In this document: positions 7,983-16,045 of the stretch, piece after piece
Numbering within the stretch: the stretch's first letter is position 1
Layout of the letters: every line of letters begins with the position of its first letter
From: Gloeocapsa sp. PCC 73106
GTDB lineage: Bacteria > Cyanobacteriota > Cyanobacteriia > Cyanobacteriales > Gloeocapsaceae
DNA length: 40,939 nucleotides
Direction of reading: 5' to 3'
Assembly (NCBI RefSeq): GCF_000332035.1
Contig: NZ_ALVY01000197.1
Location: 1 to 40,939, forward strand
The notes under the pieces: model-generated
The model's input: the letters and a program-made list of their open reading frames with translations, nothing else
What the model was told of the DNA's origin: nothing
Databases searched by the model: none
Position numbers and translations under genes: made by a program

Positions 7983-8531
7983 TTACCCTGCGCTCCGCGC
8001 CATAACATAAAAACTAAGTGCGGTATTACCGTAGGTTTTACGGCGAATCTGTTTTAAACCAGGAATAATTAAATCGTCTACTGACTTACTATCGGATTCT
8101 ACGGCTATTTCCCCCTGGGGACTCAGTAAATTATATTCGACAACGAGATTCAATACTGGTTGATACAGATCACTGTCATAGGGAGGATCAAAGTAAATAT
8201 GATCAAATTGATTCCCTGGGAGGGTTTTTAATTTAATTCGCGCATCGCCTTTGATAATTTGGAAGACTTGACTGGGTTGAGCAATTTTTGTCCAGTTGTC
8301 TCTAATAATACTACAAGCTCGTGCCGATTGTTCAATCCCTACTACTAACTCAGCCCCTCGACATAAAGCTTCTGCGCCCATTGAACCATTACCTGCACAT
8401 ATATCCAACCAGTGACAACCGAAAATATTCTGTTGCCAAATATTAAATACTGCTTCTCTTACTCTGGCGGTGGTTGGTCTGGTTTCTCGCCCTGGTAAGG
8501 TTTTGAGTTGTCGATTACCGTAGATTCGCAT
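7983..8531 (-). CDS. rsmD: 16S rRNA (guanine(966)-N(2))-methyltransferase RsmD
   Basis: RsmD methylates N2 of G966 in 16S rRNA using S-adenosylmethionine. The protein (182 aa, usual size) has the SAM-binding motif LDICAGNGSMG (42-52) and the catalytic DPPY (115-118) of N-methyltransferases. The N-terminal MRIYGNRQLKTLPG and TRPTTARVREAVFN are family hallmarks. It lies downstream of hisH on the same strand, 78 bp apart. The last residues (ARSAG) are encoded by GCGC-type repeat sequence also seen at the end of hisH, so the native C-terminus may have been shorter or different. Its 3' end faces the right-flank small RNA. Confidence 0.93.
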   Translation of the reverse strand: MRIYGNRQLKTLPGRETRPTTARVREAVFNIWQQNIFGCHWLDICAGNGSMGAEALCRGAELVVGIEQSARACSIIRDNWTKIAQPSQVFQIIKGDARIKLKTLPGNQFDHIYFDPPYDSDLYQPVLNLVVEYNLLSPQGEIAVESDSKSVDDLIIPGLKQIRRKTYGNTALSFYVMARSAG

Positions 8532-8548
8532 AACTTTGTATAGAAGGT

Positions 8549-8595
8549 AAGTTTACGACAATTTAAACCCAATCGAAGAATGTAGGGATGGGTTT
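8549..8595. repeat. Third copy of the cassette hairpin plus adjacent stem-loop, between hisH and rsmD
   Basis: AAGTTTA, loop CGACAATT, TAAACCC (8549-8570) is nearly identical to the hairpin in the right flank of the cassette (7712-7733), with only five pairs kept. It overlaps a second stem, AAACCCA (8565-8571) with TGGGTTT (8589-8595). The two stems share bases and are mutually exclusive. The site is in the leader of rsmD, about 20 bp before its ATG. Confidence 0.55.
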
Positions 8596-8609
8596 TTGGA
8601 AGTATCCCT

Positions 8610-9269
8610 TTACCCTTTACCCTTTCCCCTTTCCCCTGCGCTTAGCGCTATACCCACCCTGGTGACGAAATTAGCCAGAATCTTAAGTCCATTCTCGGCT
8701 GATTTTTCTGGGTGAAATTGTACCCCTTGGAGATTAGCTTGGGCGATCGCAGCTGTTACTCTTTGGCTACCGTGAGTCACCATCGCCGCATTTACCGCTG
8801 AATCTACAGGCTCCACGTAATAAGAATGCACAAAATAGACGTAGGGATTAGAGGGTAAACCATCCCAGAGAGTTAAATCTTTTTGATTTAGTTCAAGTTG
8901 ATTCCAACCCATCTGAGGTATGGTTAAATTAGGTTCTGCTCGAAAACGACGCACTTTACCGGAAATTATCCCTAAGCCGTCTTCTGTTCCTTCTTCTGAG
9001 GCTTCAAACAGAATCTGTAAGCCTAAACATATTCCTAAAAAAGGTTTGCCACTGGCGATTGCAGCTTTAATGGGTTTTTCTAAATTGCGTTTACGTATCT
9101 GTTGCATCGCCGGATCAAAAGATCCTACACCTGGTAAAACCACTGCATCAGCTGCGGCAATCTGACTAGCAGAATCGGTAATTTGAGGCTTAGCACCTGC
9201 TTTTTCTAATCCCTTACAAGCAGAGTGCAGATTTCCCATATCATAATCAACAACCGCTATTGCTACCAT
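8610..9269 (-). CDS. hisH: Imidazole glycerol phosphate synthase, glutaminase subunit HisH
   Basis: HisH releases ammonia from glutamine and passes it to HisF to make imidazole glycerol phosphate and AICAR in histidine synthesis. The class I amidotransferase triad is visible: Cys81 in GICLGLQ, His186 and Glu188 in FHPEKS. The N-terminus VVDYDMGNLHS and PGVGSFDPAM are typical. The protein is 219 aa, slightly longer than usual because of a tail, ALSAGERGKGKG, read from a GCGC repeat and a purine-rich run at the 3' end. The tail is probably not native. Confidence 0.95.
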   Translation of the reverse strand: MVAIAVVDYDMGNLHSACKGLEKAGAKPQITDSASQIAAADAVVLPGVGSFDPAMQQIRKRNLEKPIKAAIASGKPFLGICLGLQILFEASEEGTEDGLGIISGKVRRFRAEPNLTIPQMGWNQLELNQKDLTLWDGLPSNPYVYFVHSYYVEPVDSAVNAAMVTHGSQRVTAAIAQANLQGVQFHPEKSAENGLKILANFVTRVGIALSAGERGKGKG

Positions 9270-9362
9270 TTTTTTAAGATTCAGATGTTCAATATTATCT
9301 TATCATAATTTAAAATACACTTAATAATTTCAGATGCTTTTAACTTGTTTACTTAATCATTA

Positions 9363-9815
9363 ATGGCAGAACAACATCTAGATCAATTAACACTTATTAA
9401 CGAAATCGAAACTCTATTAATTTACTACAGTTTTGAAGTAAAAGAAAATAATTATCATGATTTAATTGATCGATGGATGAATAGTTATCCCCTGCAATGG
9501 ATCCGTTTGGCTCTACTTGAAGCCCTGTATTTAGGTCGCTACAAGAGTCTTTCTATTGAGCAAATTTTAGCGGTATGGACTAAAAAGGGTAATTATACAC
9601 TGCGTTTTAATCATGATTTTGAGTCTTTAATTTGTCGTAATTTACCTCAAAACTTATCCCAGTCAACCCAGATTAGTAAGAGTGAAGCAAGACGTCAAAC
9701 CCCATCATCAATTCATCAATTTCAGCCAAAGTTATCAGCTTCTGATTTTTTTTTAAAACTTAAAGCCGTCTCTCAATCTACTTTAGAAAATGAAAGCTTT
9801 AGATCTCGCATCTAA
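9363..9815 (+). CDS. Conserved hypothetical protein, DnaD-like helical segment
   Basis: The 150-aa protein is divergent from hisH. Residues ~30-85 form a helical region; the part WIRLALLEALYLGRYKSLSIEQILAVWTKKG recalls the helical pattern of DnaD-type replication domains, in which a final tryptophan-containing helix precedes KKG. The remaining C-terminal half is Ser/Gln-rich and probably disordered. I do not recognise a named gene; the DnaD resemblance is by eye only. No strong ribosome binding site is visible. Confidence 0.7.
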   Translation: MAEQHLDQLTLINEIETLLIYYSFEVKENNYHDLIDRWMNSYPLQWIRLALLEALYLGRYKSLSIEQILAVWTKKGNYTLRFNHDFESLICRNLPQNLSQSTQISKSEARRQTPSSIHQFQPKLSASDFFLKLKAVSQSTLENESFRSRI

Positions 9816-9831
9816 CACCTAGGGCTAATTC

Positions 9832-9860
9832 GTTCTAGAGACCATGATATTCGCTATAAT
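9832..9860 (+). promoter_or_regulatory. Possible promoter of the terminal oxidase operon
   Basis: A perfect -10 box TATAAT (9855-9860) lies ~185 bp before the first DUF2231 gene; the -35 region (TTCTAG) is poor. A small CAACC/GGTTG hairpin follows near 9889-9901 in the leader. The operon could also start nearer the gene. Confidence 0.3.
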
Positions 9861-10045
9861 TTAATCAGAGTCAACAACTAGTAATGCGACAACCCATGGT
9901 TGCCAACAAGTTTTAATTGAAGGCTCAAACACAGAGGTAGCGTTACTAGAATACCTATGTTGGTCGTCAAATGCTGTTTATAACTGTTCTTTGTATTATA
10001 CCAGAGAGCTTTATAACTAATAAGAATAGATTATCACCGAACAGT

Positions 10046-10546
10046 ATGTTAGATTATCTTCCTCCTCTTAATGAGCACAATTTACCCTATCCCGATACAA
10101 TGCATCCCATCGTAGTCCATTTTGTGATTGCGATGGTATTATTTGCAGTTTTATGTGACCTGATCGGTTACTTCACTAAGAATCCTCGTCTGTATGAGGT
10201 AAGCTGGTGGAATTTATTTTTTGCGACTATTTCCATCTTTATCGCAGTTATTTTCGGACAAATTGAAGCAGGTTTAGCACAACCATACCCTGCGGCTGTA
10301 GATATCTTAAGTTTACATACTTTGATTGGTTGGTCTTTGTCGGGAATTTTAGCTGGGATCACAGCGTGGCGCTATATCATTCGTTCTCGCAACCCTAAAG
10401 TATTACCTATACCCTTTTTGGGTGCGGGTTTAGTTTTAGCGGGTATAGTGTTCTTTCAAGTTTATCTAGGTGACTTGCTAGTATGGGTATATGGATTACA
10501 TACAGTTGAAGTAGTAAAAGCAACAAGAGAAGGGTTCTTTCAATGA
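10046..10546 (+). CDS. DUF2231 membrane protein, first of pair in oxidase operon
   Basis: This is a four-helix integral membrane protein of 166 aa. The motif LPYPDTMHPIVVHFVIAMVLFA near the N-terminus, with a conserved HP...H, is characteristic of DUF2231. I chose the ATG at 10046 because family members begin just before this motif; an upstream in-frame ATG at 9971 would add 25 non-conserved residues. The gene overlaps the next DUF2231 gene by ATGA, indicating translational coupling. Its place directly before oxidase subunits suggests a role in oxidase assembly or quinol/heme handling, but that is inference. Confidence 0.85.
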   Translation: MLDYLPPLNEHNLPYPDTMHPIVVHFVIAMVLFAVLCDLIGYFTKNPRLYEVSWWNLFFATISIFIAVIFGQIEAGLAQPYPAAVDILSLHTLIGWSLSGILAGITAWRYIIRSRNPKVLPIPFLGAGLVLAGIVFFQVYLGDLLVWVYGLHTVEVVKATREGFFQ

Positions 10547-11148
10547 ATTCTAATTTAATCGAGCAAGTTAATGACCAATTGGGAGCTAATGGCTTGCCTT
10601 ATCCTCTGGCGCTGCATCCCAATCTAGTACATTTGACCCTGGGCTTATTTATCGCGGCGATCGCTTTTGACATGGTTGGAGTTTTCTATCCAGTGGAAAA
10701 GCAAATTTTAAAAGTTCTCTCTATTTCTGCCAGTAGAACCAACTTCTTTGATGTGGGTTGGTACAATATGCTGGCGGCAGCTATCATAACCTTTTTTACC
10801 GTTGCCACGGGTTTTTATGAGATTATGCTAGCAGAGCCTCCCACAGATGTGGTCAGTGCTTGGGGCTTAAAGGCAATGGAAACGATGCTATGGCACGGAA
10901 TTGGTGGTGTTATCCTCTTGTTTTTAATTGTACTGATGACGGTGTGGAGGGGATTACAAAGATTTATCTGGCGTAAAGATCGAGTTGTACAAGTACAATG
11001 GACTTATTTACTAGCAGGATTGGGGATTTTTGCGCTAATGTTCGCTCACGGGACCTTAGGGGCCCATTTAGCTGCAGATTTTGGAGTACATATCAGCGCC
11101 GATCGCCTGTTGAGGGCCGGTGAAAATCCAAATATATTGTTGAAATAG
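10543..11148 (+). CDS. DUF2231 membrane protein, second of pair in oxidase operon
   Basis: The 201-aa protein is a paralogue-like partner of the preceding gene. It has LPYPLALHPNLVHLTLGLFIAAIAFD near the N-terminus and about four transmembrane helices. Several histidines lie at helix ends (LHPNLVH, MLWHG, FAHGTLGAH), positions where heme or metal binding is conceivable but unproven. It starts inside the stop of the upstream gene and ends one base before subunit II of the oxidase, so all are translated from one message. Confidence 0.85.
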   Translation: MNSNLIEQVNDQLGANGLPYPLALHPNLVHLTLGLFIAAIAFDMVGVFYPVEKQILKVLSISASRTNFFDVGWYNMLAAAIITFFTVATGFYEIMLAEPPTDVVSAWGLKAMETMLWHGIGGVILLFLIVLMTVWRGLQRFIWRKDRVVQVQWTYLLAGLGIFALMFAHGTLGAHLAADFGVHISADRLLRAGENPNILLK

Positions 11149-11149
11149 A

Positions 11150-12025
11150 ATGAATACTCCGACAGTTGCAATTTTGGTCATCAGTACAATCATTCTGACC
11201 GTTATTAGTTGGTGGGTGGGACAACAAGCTTACTCTTGGCTCCCTCCACAAGCTTCGGCTGAATCGATTCTCATCGACAATCTATTTAGCTTCATGGTGA
11301 CGGTGGGAACGTTTATTTTTCTAGGAGTGGTAATTGCTATTACTTATGCGGTTTTATTTAAGCGCGCGGGTAAATACGACTTGAGTGATGGACCTCCTAT
11401 TGAAGGAAACGTTCCTTTGGAAATTGTTTGGACGGTGATTCCCCTTGTTTTAGTGATTGGAATCGCCACTTACAGTTATCAAATCTACGACCGGATCTCG
11501 ATTGTGGGACCAATGGAGCACATTCATATGGCTAGGGAAATCGAAACTACCCCAGGAGTAGAAAGAATTGAAGTTTTATCCCGTCAATGGGCTTGGGAAT
11601 TTCATTATCCTGAGCAAAAAGTAACCAGTACAGAACTACATTTACCCAATAATAAGCGAATCAGACTCGTGCTGCGATCAGAAGACGTGATCCATGGATT
11701 GTACATTCCAGCATTTCGACTCAAGCAAGATATTATCCCCAATAGGGTAATAGACTTTGAATTTACCCCCATCCGTGAGGGAAGATATCGCTTAAGAGAC
11801 TCTCAGTATAGCGGTACTTACTTTGCGGCAATGCAGACAGATGTGGTAGTAGAATCGTCTGAAGCCTTTGAAAGGTGGCTGGAAACCTCTGCTAAGGAAC
11901 CGCCTAGGATATCTTACAACCAAGCTTTTGAAGAATATACCAAACAAGATAAAACAGCGGCAAAAACGATCATTCCAGCTTCACCTCCAATCGTCAACTA
12001 CTCTGGTTCAAAACTAAATTACTAA
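11150..12025 (+). CDS. ctaC: Heme-copper oxidase subunit II, CuA-less (ARTO type)
   Basis: The 291-aa protein has two N-terminal transmembrane hairpins (about 5-28 and 45-70, then 90-110) and a periplasmic cupredoxin domain with RQWAWEFHYP and DVIHGLYIPAFRLKQD. In cytochrome c oxidases the sequence after GTY supplies the CuA ligands (CxExC...H...M). Here the aligned residues are D217, Q219, S221 and F225; only H182 and M228 remain. The dinuclear CuA centre therefore cannot form. Cyanobacterial alternative respiratory terminal oxidases (ARTO, second cta set) show this loss and are predicted quinol oxidases. It is the first structural subunit of the II-I-III operon. Confidence 0.93.
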   Translation: MNTPTVAILVISTIILTVISWWVGQQAYSWLPPQASAESILIDNLFSFMVTVGTFIFLGVVIAITYAVLFKRAGKYDLSDGPPIEGNVPLEIVWTVIPLVLVIGIATYSYQIYDRISIVGPMEHIHMAREIETTPGVERIEVLSRQWAWEFHYPEQKVTSTELHLPNNKRIRLVLRSEDVIHGLYIPAFRLKQDIIPNRVIDFEFTPIREGRYRLRDSQYSGTYFAAMQTDVVVESSEAFERWLETSAKEPPRISYNQAFEEYTKQDKTAAKTIIPASPPIVNYSGSKLNY

Positions 12026-12033
12026 TTTTTGCT

Positions 12034-13719
12034 ATGACTAATCTTTCCTCAAGGGAAACAGTTACTTCCCAAACCGGTAACCCTGAAAGCTGGAGACGTT
12101 TCTTCAGTTTTAGCACCGACCATAAAGTGATTGGTATTCAGTATATTGTTACCGCTTTTTTCTTCTTCCTAGTGGGCGGTTTTTTTGCCATGATTATGAG
12201 GGGAGAATTAATTACCCCAGAATCAGATCTATTGGATCGCCAGGTCTATAACTCTATGTTTACTATGCACGGGACGGTTATGCTGTTCTTGTGGACCTTT
12301 CCGGTGCTGGCTGGGTTATCTAATTATCTCGTTCCTCTGATGATTGGGGCGCGGGATATGGCGTTTCCCCGGTTGAATGCTGTGGCTTTCTGGATGGTGC
12401 CCGTTTTTGGTGTTATTTTAATGACCAGCTTTTTAGTTCCAGGAGGAACAGCACAATCGGGTTGGTGGTCTTATCCTCCAGTTAGTCTACAAAATCCTAC
12501 GGGTAATCTGATTAATGGTCAGTTTCTCTGGATCTTAGCAGTGGCAATATCTGGGGTTTCATCGATTCTGGGGGCGGTTAATATTGTCACTACAATTATA
12601 CGGATGCGATCGCCTGGGATGACTTTCTTCCGGATGCCTATTTTTGTCTGGACCGTTTTGAGCGCTCAAACGATTCAATTATTTGGTTTACCCGCTCTCA
12701 CCGCAGGTGCAGTCATGCTACTGTTTGATTTAACGGTGGGGACTAGCTTTTTTAACCCTGCCAACGGAGGCGATCCTGTACTCTACCAACATTTTTTCTG
12801 GTTCTATTCACATCCTGCGGTTTACGTAATTATCCTACCGGTTTTTGGCATTTTTTCGGAAGTTTTCCCAGTTTATGCGCGTAAACCCCTGTTTGGTTAT
12901 AAGGTAGTCGCGATTTCCTCTCTGGTAATTGTTGTTTTAAGCGCGATGGTTTGGGTACATCATATGTTTGCTAGTGGTACTCCAGGCTGGATGCGAATGC
13001 TGTTTATGTTCTCATCGATGCTGATTTCTGTGCCAACGGGCGTCAAAGTCTTTGCCTGGGTAGGAACGATTTGGGGAGGTAAAATTAGACTCACTAGTGC
13101 TATGCTTTTTGCCCTCGGTGGGTTAGTGATGTTTGTATTTTCTGGTATCACAGGAGTCATGTTGGCCGCTGTACCAGTAGATATTCACGTGAACAATACC
13201 TATTTTGTCGTGGGTCACTTTCATTATGTAATCTACGGAGCTACGGTTATGGGGATTTATGCCGCCTTTTACCATTGGTTTCCGAAAATGACGGGTCGAA
13301 TGTACAACGAAGGATTAGGAAAACTGCACTTTGCACTGACTTTTATTGGTGCTAATCTGAATTTCTTCCCCATGCACCCCTTGGGATTACAAGGAATGCC
13401 GCGCCGAGTTGCCTCTTACGACCCAGAATTTGCTTTTTGGAACGTTATCGCTAGTCTTGGGGCTTTTCTGTTGGGAATGTCTACACTACCGTTTATTCTA
13501 AATATGGTCGGTTCCTGTATACAAGGAGAAAAAGCACCAAAGAATCCCTGGCGAGCGATCGGTATAGAATGGCTAATATCGTCTCCACCGTCTCATGAGA
13601 ATTTTGAAGAGTTACCGATAGTGGTCGCTGAACCCTATGGTTATGGTAAATCTGAACCTTTGGTAGCTAATGCTGATGCTTTAGAAGGAGGTAATCACTA
13701 TGAACTCAAGTCAAACTGA
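12034..13719 (+). CDS. ctaD: Heme-copper oxidase subunit I (A2-type), ARTO
   Basis: This is the catalytic subunit with the low-spin heme and the heme-CuB site that reduces oxygen and pumps protons. The 561-aa protein has the low-spin heme ligand His79 (TMHGTVM), CuB ligands His260 (SHPAVY) and His309/310 (WVHHMF), the cross-linked Tyr264, the K-channel lysine in TGVKVF (338), and His395/His397 in GHFHYVIYG. The D-channel glutamate of A1 enzymes (HPEVY) is Ala262; instead Tyr258-Ser259 form YSHP, the mark of A2-type oxidases. Its 3' end overlaps ctaE by 20 bp. Confidence 0.95.
   Translation: MTNLSSRETVTSQTGNPESWRRFFSFSTDHKVIGIQYIVTAFFFFLVGGFFAMIMRGELITPESDLLDRQVYNSMFTMHGTVMLFLWTFPVLAGLSNYLVPLMIGARDMAFPRLNAVAFWMVPVFGVILMTSFLVPGGTAQSGWWSYPPVSLQNPTGNLINGQFLWILAVAISGVSSILGAVNIVTTIIRMRSPGMTFFRMPIFVWTVLSAQTIQLFGLPALTAGAVMLLFDLTVGTSFFNPANGGDPVLYQHFFWFYSHPAVYVIILPVFGIFSEVFPVYARKPLFGYKVVAISSLVIVVLSAMVWVHHMFASGTPGWMRMLFMFSSMLISVPTGVKVFAWVGTIWGGKIRLTSAMLFALGGLVMFVFSGITGVMLAAVPVDIHVNNTYFVVGHFHYVIYGATVMGIYAAFYHWFPKMTGRMYNEGLGKLHFALTFIGANLNFFPMHPLGLQGMPRRVASYDPEFAFWNVIASLGAFLLGMSTLPFILNMVGSCIQGEKAPKNPWRAIGIEWLISSPPSHENFEELPIVVAEPYGYGKSEPLVANADALEGGNHYELKSN
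13685..13692 (+). promoter_or_regulatory. Strong ribosome binding site for ctaE inside ctaD
   Basis: AAGGAGGT lies 7 bp before the ctaE ATG at 13700, within the end of ctaD. It fixes the ctaE start. Few other genes in this window have so clear a Shine-Dalgarno sequence. Confidence 0.85.
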
Positions 13720-14287
13720 TTCATCTGTTCACTCGAGTCATGATGAAGCTGGAAATAGTATGTTTGGCTTCATCGTCTTTTTACTCTCGGAAAGCGTCAT
13801 CTTCCTTAGTTTTTTCGTTGGATATATCGTCTATAAAACTACCACCTCTGACTGGCTTCCTTTTGGAGTGGAGGGTTTGGAAATCAGAGAACCGGCGATT
13901 AATACCGTAGTGTTGGTTTCTAGTAGCTTTGTTATTTATATCGCTGAAAAATATCTTCATGTAAAAAATCTGTGGGGATTTCGGGCATTTTGGCTGTTGA
14001 CTATGGTGATGGGAAGTTATTTTCTCTACGGTCAAGCGGTAGAATGGCGTGGTTTACCTTTTGGTTTTACCGATGGTGTGTTCGGGGGTAGTTTTTATTT
14101 ATTGACCGGATTTCACGGTTTGCACGTCTTAACAGGGGTGTTGCTCCAATCGATTATGTTAGGACGTTCTTTTATTCCAGGTAACTATCAAAAAGGTGAA
14201 TTTGGTGTGGCGGCTACTTCGATATTTTGGCACTTTGTTGATGTAATTTGGATTATTTTGTTCTTGCTAATTTATATCTGGCAATAA
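13700..14287 (+). CDS. ctaE: Heme-copper oxidase subunit III, ARTO
   Basis: This 195-aa protein has five transmembrane helices, the short form of subunit III common in bacterial quinol and A2 oxidases. GFIVFLLSESVIFLSFFVGY, the GLHVLTGV segment and the C-terminal WHFVDVIWIILF motif are diagnostic. It stabilises subunit I and its proton uptake. It overlaps ctaD, and the GMC gene begins 5 bp after its stop. Confidence 0.93.
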   Translation: MNSSQTDSSVHSSHDEAGNSMFGFIVFLLSESVIFLSFFVGYIVYKTTTSDWLPFGVEGLEIREPAINTVVLVSSSFVIYIAEKYLHVKNLWGFRAFWLLTMVMGSYFLYGQAVEWRGLPFGFTDGVFGGSFYLLTGFHGLHVLTGVLLQSIMLGRSFIPGNYQKGEFGVAATSIFWHFVDVIWIILFLLIYIWQ

Positions 14288-14292
14288 AACTT

Positions 14293-15804
14293 ATGATTAT
14301 TGACGACCAATATTACGATGTGATCATTATCGGTACGGGTGCAGGAGGCGGGACGATCGCCTATAAACTGGCGCCGACGGGTAAGAGGATTTTGATTCTA
14401 GAAAGGGGCGATTTTATGCCTTTAGAGGAACAGAATCGCACTAATGTGGATATTTTTAAGCGAGAACGTTATCACGCTCCAGAACAGTGGTACGACGGTG
14501 TGGGAGAACCATTTTCGCCTCAAATGAATTATGCGATCGGTGGTAATACGAAAATTTACGCGGCAGTTTTACAAAGAAGGCGAGAACAAGATTTTGAAGA
14601 GGTACAACATCAATCTGGAGTTTCTCCAGCATGGTGTCTCAAATACGCAGATTTTGAACCCTATTACTCTCAAGCTGAACAGCTCTATAAGGTTCACGGG
14701 GAATTAAATGGGGATCCGACAGAACCACTTCACAGTCAAGATTATCCTTTTGGGGCGATCGCACAAGAACCCCAGATTACCACTATTGGACAAGCGATCG
14801 CACAAGCGGGTTTACATCCATCTACCCTTCCTTTGGGATTAACGCGTCAAGTTGACGATCCCACCAATGATTCAGAAGTCAGTGGTATTATTCCCTCGTT
14901 GCAACATACCAACGTGACCTTAAAAACAAAAGCGAAGGTAACTTGTTTGCATACCAACCCATCGGGTTCCTTAGTTAAGGGTGTCGAAGCAGAAATTGAA
15001 GGACAGTCTTATCTATTCATGGGAGATCTGATTGTGCTCGCTTGTGGTGCGGTTAACTCAGCCGCTTTACTGTTAAAATCTGCCAATGATCCCCATCCTC
15101 AAGGACTCGCCAACGGTTCGGAACAAGTAGGTCGTAATTTGATGAAAAGTCTGATGACGGCGGTAGTGCAACTAAGTAAAAAGCCAAATTCTGGTACTTT
15201 TCTGAGAACTATTTATGTTCACGATTTCTATTGGGGAGACGAGGATTTTCCCTACCCCATGGGGAACATTCAAAATACAGGTGGATTACTAGGGGATATT
15301 ATTTTTGCTGAAGCTCCCCCTATGTTTTCTTTAATGGCAAAATTTATGCCAGGATTTGGTCTCAAGCAATTAGCAACCCGGTCAATCGGTTGGTGGATAC
15401 AAACGGAAGATTTACCCGATGAGAATAATCGCGTATCTATAGAAGGTGATAAGCTGTCAGTGCACTATACTCCCAATAATCTGGAAGCCCATGATCGCCT
15501 AGTTTATCGTTGGATTGAGGTGTTAAAAGGTGTTGAAAAAGACCTGGATGATTTTCAAGGTGGGATTATGCACCCTCGCAGTGAAGTTCCCCTTCAGGTA
15601 ATGGCTAATCAATGTGGAACCTGTCGTTTTGGGGATGATCCCGCTACCTCTGTTCTGAATCGGGATTGCCGTACTCACGAGTTAGATAATCTTTACGTGG
15701 TCGATGGTAGTTTTTTCCCTTCTAACGCGAGTGTGAGTCCTGCTTTAACGATTATCGCTAATGCACTGCGAGTAGGCGATCATCTAATTCAACGATTAGG
15801 ATAA
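14293..15804 (+). CDS. GMC-family FAD-dependent oxidoreductase
   Basis: This 503-aa flavoprotein oxidises an alcohol, sugar or similar substrate. The FAD-binding Rossmann motif IIGTGAGGG is at the N-terminus (about 11-19), a second FAD contact is in NYAIGGNTKIY, and the C-terminal signature GTCRFGDDPATSVLN...NLYVVDGSFFPS...SPALTI is typical of GMC dehydrogenases of the gluconate/fructose dehydrogenase side. I start at ATG 14293; an upstream in-frame start would overlap ctaE and add non-family sequence. It has no signal peptide. Being last in the quinol oxidase operon, it may pass electrons to the quinone pool that the oxidase drains; substrate unknown. Confidence 0.9.
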   Translation: MIIDDQYYDVIIIGTGAGGGTIAYKLAPTGKRILILERGDFMPLEEQNRTNVDIFKRERYHAPEQWYDGVGEPFSPQMNYAIGGNTKIYAAVLQRRREQDFEEVQHQSGVSPAWCLKYADFEPYYSQAEQLYKVHGELNGDPTEPLHSQDYPFGAIAQEPQITTIGQAIAQAGLHPSTLPLGLTRQVDDPTNDSEVSGIIPSLQHTNVTLKTKAKVTCLHTNPSGSLVKGVEAEIEGQSYLFMGDLIVLACGAVNSAALLLKSANDPHPQGLANGSEQVGRNLMKSLMTAVVQLSKKPNSGTFLRTIYVHDFYWGDEDFPYPMGNIQNTGGLLGDIIFAEAPPMFSLMAKFMPGFGLKQLATRSIGWWIQTEDLPDENNRVSIEGDKLSVHYTPNNLEAHDRLVYRWIEVLKGVEKDLDDFQGGIMHPRSEVPLQVMANQCGTCRFGDDPATSVLNRDCRTHELDNLYVVDGSFFPSNASVSPALTIIANALRVGDHLIQRLG

Positions 15805-15825
15805 TCCGCTTGGGAGAAGAAGAGA

Positions 15826-15882
15826 ATGGTGTATAAGGATGAAATTGTAGAAGAAATTCACAAACATAGAGAAGAATACTAA
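15826..15882 (+). pseudogene. Truncated start of a small antitoxin-like protein
   Basis: A reading frame of 18 codons gives MVYKDEIVEEIHKHREEY followed by TAA. The pattern (D-x-IVEE-x-x-x-x-REE) matches the N-terminal helix of short cyanobacterial proteins, often antitoxin-like, that continue 40-60 residues further. Here the continuation is lost, so I read it as a relic. Recognition is by eye from a short motif. Confidence 0.35.
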
Positions 15883-15906
15883 GAAATCTCTCAGATTTTA
15901 TTCTGT

Positions 15907-15987
15907 TTAGCTATTGCTACGGCGATCGTCGTTGAGAATCGTACCCGTAGCTGCATTAGAACTTCCTACTGTGTAACCTGTTCCATC
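15907..15987 (-). pseudogene. Relic of a Calx-beta repeat gene end
   Basis: On the minus strand this reads DGTGYTVGSSNAATGTIL, then NDD, a short tail and TAA. It matches the repeat-closing segment of the Calx-beta gene at 1-645 in protein and at about four of five bases. An in-frame stop a few codons upstream leaves no intact module, so this is a fragment of a lost or rearranged Calx-beta gene. Confidence 0.75.
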
Positions 15988-16045
15988 CAAACTATCATAA
16001 GTCTAGATAAACTAGATTGAGCATTATTTCTGTTAAGGTATTCCC

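Noticed and set aside
9971-10045. Longer N-terminus for the first DUF2231 gene
   Set aside because: The added 25 residues are unlike the family, which starts near the LPYP...HP motif; ATG 10046 fits.
14248-14292. Upstream in-frame start for the GMC gene
   Set aside because: It would overlap the end of ctaE and add hydrophobic residues not seen in the family; ATG 14293 begins just before the FAD motif.
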